Of a stretch of DNA of 64,000 bases, positions 59,700 through 64,000 are shown in pieces. The translations under genes were made by a program, and so were the position numbers. The stretch's first letter is position 1, and the number at the start of each line of letters is the position of its first letter. The DNA is from Actinomycetota bacterium (GTDB lineage Bacteria; Actinomycetota; Thermoleophilia; Gaiellales; Gaiellaceae), in NCBI GenBank assembly GCA_013816245.1, contig JACDEU010000005.1, positions 45,685-109,684 on the forward strand, in the 5' to 3' direction. The notes beneath the pieces were generated by a model. The model saw only the letters and a program-made list of their open reading frames with translations, did not search any database and had not been told where the DNA came from.

Positions 59700-60710
59700 C
59701 TACGGCCTGCGAGACTCCGATCTTCGTAAACCGCGACCGCCGCTAGAGGTTTGCCCGGAAATCCGACGCAGGTTCTCGACAGCGAGGATCACGGCACCCG
59801 GCAGCGCTAGCGCGATGGTCACGACGAAGAACAGGAACCCACAGGCGAGGGCCGATTCCTTGTCGACGCCGAGCTGGGTGAGGAAGCTGACGAAGAACGC
59901 TTCCCGAACCGCGAGCCCGTTGATCGTGAACGGAACGAGGATGACGAGGAAGAGCAGCGGGCCCATGACGTAGTACGGACGGGGCGACAGCTCGATGCCC
60001 ACCGCGCGGCCCGCCATCCAGATGGCAAGAACCCGCACCGCCTGCACCCCGAGCGTCAGCAACGAGATCCAGGCCATGAGCCGGACATGACTGCGAAAAG
60101 CGTGCACGCCTTCGTAAAGCGAGCGCAACGGGCGTGCGAGTCGCAGCCTGCGGAGGAGAGGCACGAACCGGCGGAGCGGGCCGCGCGCCCGCTGCGAGAA
60201 GAACATCACGGCCAGGACGACGGTGCCGACGACGAAGGCTCCCTCGATCCAGAGATAGGCGCCCACGTCGTAACGCCCGAAAGCGAGCGCGAAGCCGACA
60301 GCTGCCAGCGCGAGAGTGGCGACGCCGCCGAGCGCGCGCTCGAGCAGCACGATCGCCGTCAGGTCTCCGAGTCGCCCCGGATGCCTGCGAGCCGTCTCGT
60401 AGACGCGGGATGCGTCCCCGCCGACCGCGGTGGGCAGCACCTGGCCGGCGGTGTACGACACGAGATACGACCGCACCAGCCAGGCGATGCGCTCGCGAAT
60501 CCCGCGCGCCTCGAGCAGCTTCTGCCACCGGTAGGCCATCGGAGGCACCCCGGCGAGCATCACGAGCACGGCGCCGCCAAACCACGCGAGGTTCGAGTGG
60601 ACGAGGATGTGCGCCGTCTTGCGCACGTCGAGCTGCCAGAGGATGTAGGCGAGACACCCGCCGGTGATCGCAAGCGTCAGCAGGACCCTGACGAAGCGTT
60701 TACGGGTCAT
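59700..60710 (-). CDS. LPG-synthase-type (UPF0104) polytopic membrane protein
   Basis: The 336-residue protein has about eight transmembrane helices and the family blocks AYRWQKLLEARG, QVLPTAVGGDASRVYE and FTINGLAVREAFFVSFL. This family includes lysyl-phosphatidylglycerol synthase membrane domains and many proteins of unknown role in polysaccharide loci, where lipid-carrier flipping or glycosyl transfer is suspected. ATG 60710 overlaps the aminotransferase stop (ATGA). A fragment of a second copy follows. Confidence 0.82.
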   Translation of the reverse strand: MTRKRFVRVLLTLAITGGCLAYILWQLDVRKTAHILVHSNLAWFGGAVLVMLAGVPPMAYRWQKLLEARGIRERIAWLVRSYLVSYTAGQVLPTAVGGDASRVYETARRHPGRLGDLTAIVLLERALGGVATLALAAVGFALAFGRYDVGAYLWIEGAFVVGTVVLAVMFFSQRARGPLRRFVPLLRRLRLARPLRSLYEGVHAFRSHVRLMAWISLLTLGVQAVRVLAIWMAGRAVGIELSPRPYYVMGPLLFLVILVPFTINGLAVREAFFVSFLTQLGVDKESALACGFLFFVVTIALALPGAVILAVENLRRISGQTSSGGRGLRRSESRRP

Positions 60711-61810
60711 CCCGCGAAGCGTTCGTGCACGCGTCTCAATGCAGCGACGACGTCGGCGATGTCGTCGTCCGAGTGAGCCGGCGAAAGCGGCAACGACAGC
60801 ACCTCGTCGCCGGCACGTTCCGCAACCGGCAGCGGCGGCTGGTCGGCGAAGCGCTCCCGGTAATACGTCAGCTTGTGGACAGGCAGGAAGTGGATCGACG
60901 TCGCGATGTTCTCCTCGGCAAGCGCGCGTTGATATTCGTCCCGCGTAGCGCCGGCGGTCTCAGCGTCCACGCGCACGACGTAGAGGTGCAGCGCATGCAG
61001 GTCGCGGTCGTCACGCGCGAGCGGCGTGATGCCGGCAAGCTCGGCCACGGCTTCGTCGTAGGCCGCGAACTGACGGTGCCGGATCTCCGTGTGCCGGTCG
61101 ACCTTGTCGAGTTGGCAGAGAGCAATCGCCGCGAGCACGTCGGAGAGGTTCGCCTTGTAGCCCGGGACCGGAATGTCGTAGAGAGAGCCGTCGCCGCGGC
61201 GCATCAACCTGAGGTCGAGGACGGCCTGAGCGACGTCGTCGCGATTCGTCGAGATCAACCCGCCCTCCCCGGCCGCGATGTTCTTCGTCGCGTACAGCGA
61301 GAAGCAGGTGACATCGGCGATCGAGCCGACCTTGCGCCCGCGGTACCTGCTCTCCGCAGCGTGCGCGGCGTCCTCCACGACCGGGATCCCGAGCGCGAGC
61401 AGCGGGTCTAGATCCGCGGGCTGCCCGGCGAGGTCGACAGGCAGAACCGCCTTGGTGCGCTCAGTCACGGCCGCGGCCGCAAGCGCAGGATCGATATTGA
61501 GATCGCCCTCGAGCACGTCGACGAAAACCGGCGTCGCACCCGTGTGCACGATGACGTTCGCGGTCGCCGGCCAGGTGATCGGCGTCGTGATCACCTCGTC
61601 GCCGGGCCCGATGCCGAGTGCGACGAGTGCGAGATGCAGTGCGGCGGTGCCGGAAGCGAGGGCGAGCACGTGCTCGGCCTCCAGGTATTCGGCCATGCGG
61701 CCCTCGAGCTCCGCGGCACGTGGCCCGGTAGTCAGCCAGCCCGAGCGCAGCGTCTCCGCAACGGCGGCGATCTCCTCCTCGCCGATCGCCGGCGGCTGGA
61801 ACCCGAGCAT
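60707..61810 (-). CDS. DegT/DnrJ/EryC1-family sugar aminotransferase
   Basis: The 367-residue PLP enzyme has SGWLTTGPRAAELE, ASGTAALHLALVALGIG, VEDAAHAAES (Asp for the pyridine N) and the Schiff-base Lys in SLYATKNIAAGEGG. It adds an amino group to a 4-keto or 3-keto sugar nucleotide. The dehydratase at the window's edge could supply the keto-sugar. The start ATG 61810 matches the family N-terminus; ATG 61849, which would overlap the ATP-grasp gene, is possible. Confidence 0.88.
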   Translation of the reverse strand: MLGFQPPAIGEEEIAAVAETLRSGWLTTGPRAAELEGRMAEYLEAEHVLALASGTAALHLALVALGIGPGDEVITTPITWPATANVIVHTGATPVFVDVLEGDLNIDPALAAAAVTERTKAVLPVDLAGQPADLDPLLALGIPVVEDAAHAAESRYRGRKVGSIADVTCFSLYATKNIAAGEGGLISTNRDDVAQAVLDLRLMRRGDGSLYDIPVPGYKANLSDVLAAIALCQLDKVDRHTEIRHRQFAAYDEAVAELAGITPLARDDRDLHALHLYVVRVDAETAGATRDEYQRALAEENIATSIHFLPVHKLTYYRERFADQPPLPVAERAGDEVLSLPLSPAHSDDDIADVVAALRRVHERFAG

Positions 61811-61829
61811 CGTCGGGCGTCTGGTGGAT

Positions 61830-63074
61830 TCAGACGAGAGCTTCGACATCCGTCTCGAATCGAATCATCGCCTCGGCCTTCGCGGCGCGCTCGAGCGCCT
61901 CCGCGCGAGTGTCGCCGACGGCGAGGATCGCACCCGCCCGGTCTGCTCCGCGACGGAAGTCCTCGAAGCGATGGCCGGGGCGACGGTAGATCCGGATGCC
62001 GCGAATCCCCTCCTGGGCGAAGGCATCTTCGATGCCGGCCACCTCGCGCAACTCCCCGCGCGGTGCGACTACGAAGCGAACACAGGCGCCACCCATGCGG
62101 GCCACCGGCGCGAGCTTCGCCGGCGGAAGCTCCTCGCCGAGGGCGGCAGTCAGCGCGGCGCCGTTCAGGTCGACGCCGAGCGCGACACGACAGAGCTCTG
62201 CGTCGTGACCGCCGCCGAGTCGCGCAGCGAGCTCGCCCACGCGTGGGCCGTCGGGACCGACCAGCACCTGCGTGTAGCTCGGGCCTTCGGTGATCCCGAC
62301 CGCAGCCGCCGCGGCGGCTGCCGCCTCGACGACTGCCCCGATCTGTGCCGGCTCGAGCTCGCTCGGCCACGCATGCGTCAGCGCGACGCCGAAGGCTGGC
62401 AGGGGCGCGGTCAACCGGTCGGTCACCGTCAAAGGATGGAAGTGACCGCCGGACGAGAACGCGTTGACGGTGACCTCGAGACCGGGAACGTGCTCCTCGA
62501 CGAGCAGGGTGGCGGTCCGCGCGGCGTCAAGCGCCACGCGCACGGCCTCGGCGACCTCGTCGGCGGAACGGACAAGCGTCAGCCCACGTTGTCCCTGACG
62601 GTCCGGCGCCTTGATCACACACGGGAAGCCGATGCGCTCGGCAGCCGCCGTCGCCTCTTCGGGCCCGGAGCAGATCTCGAACCTCGGTTGCGGCACGCCT
62701 GCCTCCGCGAACCGTTCCCGCTGACGCAACTTGGACGTCGAGAGCGCCGCAGTCTCCGACGAGATCGCATGCGGGAGCGAGAGCCGCTCCGCGACACGCG
62801 CAGCGATCGCGACGGGCCAGTCGATTCCCGGTGCGATCAGCCCCTCGACACGCTCCGCGCTCGCCAACCGCTCGATGCCGGACTCGTCCTCCGTCGAGAC
62901 GATCGCGCGCCGGTCGGCATATCGAAAGCCCGGTGCGGACGGATCGCGGTCGACGGCGATCACGTGCAGCTCACGTGCACGCGCCGCGGCGAGCAGCCCG
63001 AGCTGGGCCGGCCCCGCCCCTAGGACGAGGAGACGCTTGCCTGGGTCTCGCTCTGGAGAATCCCCCGCCACCAC
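61830..63074 (-). CDS. ATP-grasp ligase (PurK/PylC-like)
   Basis: The 414-residue protein has an N-terminal Rossmann-like domain (RLLVLGAGPAQLGLL), an ATP-grasp core (FPCVIKAPDRQGQRGLTLV, LLVEEHVPGLEVTVNAF) and VGELAARLGGGHDAELC for metal binding. An alanine run (EAAAAAAAAVG) sits in the second half. Such enzymes join a carboxylate to an amine. Between an aminotransferase and a dehydratase, it could amidate an amino sugar with an amino acid or other acid. GTG 63074 overlaps the dehydratase gene by 55 bp. Confidence 0.82.
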   Translation of the reverse strand: MVAGDSPERDPGKRLLVLGAGPAQLGLLAAARARELHVIAVDRDPSAPGFRYADRRAIVSTEDESGIERLASAERVEGLIAPGIDWPVAIAARVAERLSLPHAISSETAALSTSKLRQRERFAEAGVPQPRFEICSGPEEATAAAERIGFPCVIKAPDRQGQRGLTLVRSADEVAEAVRVALDAARTATLLVEEHVPGLEVTVNAFSSGGHFHPLTVTDRLTAPLPAFGVALTHAWPSELEPAQIGAVVEAAAAAAAAVGITEGPSYTQVLVGPDGPRVGELAARLGGGHDAELCRVALGVDLNGAALTAALGEELPPAKLAPVARMGGACVRFVVAPRGELREVAGIEDAFAQEGIRGIRIYRRPGHRFEDFRRGADRAGAILAVGDTRAEALERAAKAEAMIRFETDVEALV

Positions 63075-64000
63075 ACCTCATTTTCGCGGTACCACGCGAT
63101 GGTGCGCGCGAGACCTTCCTCGAACGACGTGCGCGCCGTCCAACCCGTCAGGCGCTCCATCTTCTCCGTCGAGCCGATGTGCCGGTCGACCTGGCCGGGA
63201 CGCTCGGTGACGAACGTCTTCAGCGACGCCGGCTTCCCGAGTGCTTCCAACACGGCGTCCGCGATCTCCGTGACCGGGATGTCGATGCCCGTCGCGACGT
63301 TCAGCACTTCGCCCGCGACGTTCTCGAGCGGCGCCGCGATGATCGCCTCGATCGCCTCCGCGTCGTCGTCCACGTAGAGCCAGTCGCGGCTCGCGTGCCC
63401 GTCCCCGTGGATCGTCAGCTCGCGGTCCTGCAACGCCTGAGTGATGAAGCGCGGAATGACCTTCTCCGGGTGTTGCCTCGGTCCGTAGTTGTTGAACGGC
63501 CGAACAATCGTCACCGGCAACCCGTAGGTCACGTAGTACGAGTAGGCGAGGCGATCGGCGCCGGCCTTCGTCGCGGCGTACGGACTGCGCGGATTCAGGG
63601 CATGGTCCTCGTCCATGGGCGCCGACTCCGCCGTGCCGTAGACCTCGCTCGAGCTGAAGAGGATGAAGCGCTCGACAGGCGCTTCACGAACGGCGTCGAG
63701 CAGGATCTGCGTCCCTTCGACGTTCGTCGTGACGAACTCGCGCGCACCTTCCTCGATCGACTTCTCTACGTGCGACTCGGCGGCCGCGTTCACGATCACG
63801 TCGACGTCCGCGACGATCTCGCGCACCAACTCCGCGTCGCGAATGTCCCCTTGCACGAACGAGAGCCGTTCGTGCGACATCGCACCGCTCAGGTTGTCGA
63901 CGTTCCCTGCGTAGGTCAGCGCATCGAGCGAAACCACTTCGTACGGCGTCTTCGCCAGAAGATGGTGGATGAAGTTGGACGAGATGAATCCCGCCCCGCC
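63020..64000 (-). CDS. Nucleotide-sugar 4,6-dehydratase (RmlB/LegB-like), N-terminus beyond window
   Basis: 326 residues are visible, beginning at GGAGFISSNFIHH, so only a few N-terminal residues are missing. SPYAATKAG holds the Tyr-x3-Lys pair, and RDWLYVDD, RPFNNYGPRQ and SHVEKSI are typical of dTDP-glucose 4,6-dehydratase. The usual TDEVYG is SSEVYG here (codons about 63635-63655), so the catalytic Asp of RmlB is replaced by Ser, as in UXS/LegB-like enzymes. Substrate may be a UDP- or dTDP-sugar. It feeds the aminotransferase downstream. Confidence 0.82.
   Translation of the reverse strand, partial: GGAGFISSNFIHHLLAKTPYEVVSLDALTYAGNVDNLSGAMSHERLSFVQGDIRDAELVREIVADVDVIVNAAAESHVEKSIEEGAREFVTTNVEGTQILLDAVREAPVERFILFSSSEVYGTAESAPMDEDHALNPRSPYAATKAGADRLAYSYYVTYGLPVTIVRPFNNYGPRQHPEKVIPRFITQALQDRELTIHGDGHASRDWLYVDDDAEAIEAIIAAPLENVAGEVLNVATGIDIPVTEIADAVLEALGKPASLKTFVTERPGQVDRHIGSTEKMERLTGWTARTSFEEGLARTIAWYRENEVWWRGILQSETQASVSSS

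Overview
The window is one continuous surface-glycan biosynthesis locus from a very GC-rich bacterium. Codon use is strongly GC-ending, GTG and TTG starts are common, start and stop codons overlap almost everywhere, and many genes carry a TAnnnT hexamer directly before the start codon, as in actinobacterial leaderless promoters. Together with the gene content this suggests an actinobacterium, possibly of the Thermoleophilia (Gaiella/Solirubrobacter-like) lineage. The lineage is inferred from overall character, not from a marker gene. No rRNA, tRNA, CRISPR array, insertion sequence or phage gene was seen.

Layout. At 1-9 kb, the end of a GT4 gene is followed by a leftward block: GT4, a GT-C membrane enzyme, a CarB-like ATP-grasp enzyme, a UDP-sugar epimerase, a Wzz-like chain-length protein, a GT2, a UDP-xylose-synthase-like decarboxylase and a secreted glycoside hydrolase. 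At 9-17 kb there are seven glycosyltransferases, including a GT2-GT4 fusion. At 17-22 kb lie a PhyH dioxygenase, two tandem secreted Ig-like proteins bounded by perfect 14-bp inverted repeats, and a broken CDP-tyvelose-epimerase-like gene. At 22-27 kb are a Wzm/Wzt ABC exporter, two related glycosyltransferases (one without its catalytic DxD) and a large membrane protein. At 27-32 kb are a GT2-methyltransferase-GT2 operon, a third member of the unusual GT family, an FkbM methyltransferase and a decayed FkbM copy. At 32-41 kb one leftward operon carries an enolase-superfamily dehydratase, a CmoB-like methyltransferase, two membrane proteins, a full transketolase and a GT-B transferase. At 41-50 kb there is an acidic-sugar cassette: NeuB-type synthase, KdsC-like phosphatase, CMP-sugar synthetase, SDR, aldehyde dehydrogenase and a ketopantoate-reductase-like enzyme, with a GT11 fucosyltransferase and a GDP-mannose 4,6-dehydratase. 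At 50-60 kb are three more transferases, an O-antigen-ligase-like protein, two GT-C-like proteins and a dTDP-rhamnose-4-epimerase-like gene. At 60-64 kb are an LPG-synthase-like membrane protein, a DegT aminotransferase, a second ATP-grasp enzyme and a 4,6-dehydratase running off the window.

How it works together. Sugar-nucleotide enzymes would supply xylose-type, 6-deoxyhexose, amino-sugar and nonulosonate-like donors. About fifteen cytosolic GT2/GT4/GT11/GT-B enzymes would build lipid-linked chains, and polytopic GT-C-like proteins would add polyprenyl-linked sugars outside. Wzm/Wzt would export, and the ligase/polymerase-like and Wzz-like proteins would polymerise or attach the product. 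Methyltransferases, PhyH and ATP-grasp enzymes would decorate it.

Most notable signals. (1) Fourteen of fifteen transcription-unit heads have TAnnnT 6-12 nt before the start codon, and five of six divergent pairs share overlapping -10 hexamers on opposite strands. (2) The 41-50 kb acidic-sugar cassette combines Kdn-type and oxidative enzymes. (3) One member of a three-gene GT family is a predicted catalytically dead paralogue. (4) Three genes are in decay, including a C-terminal scar of a duplicated membrane gene.
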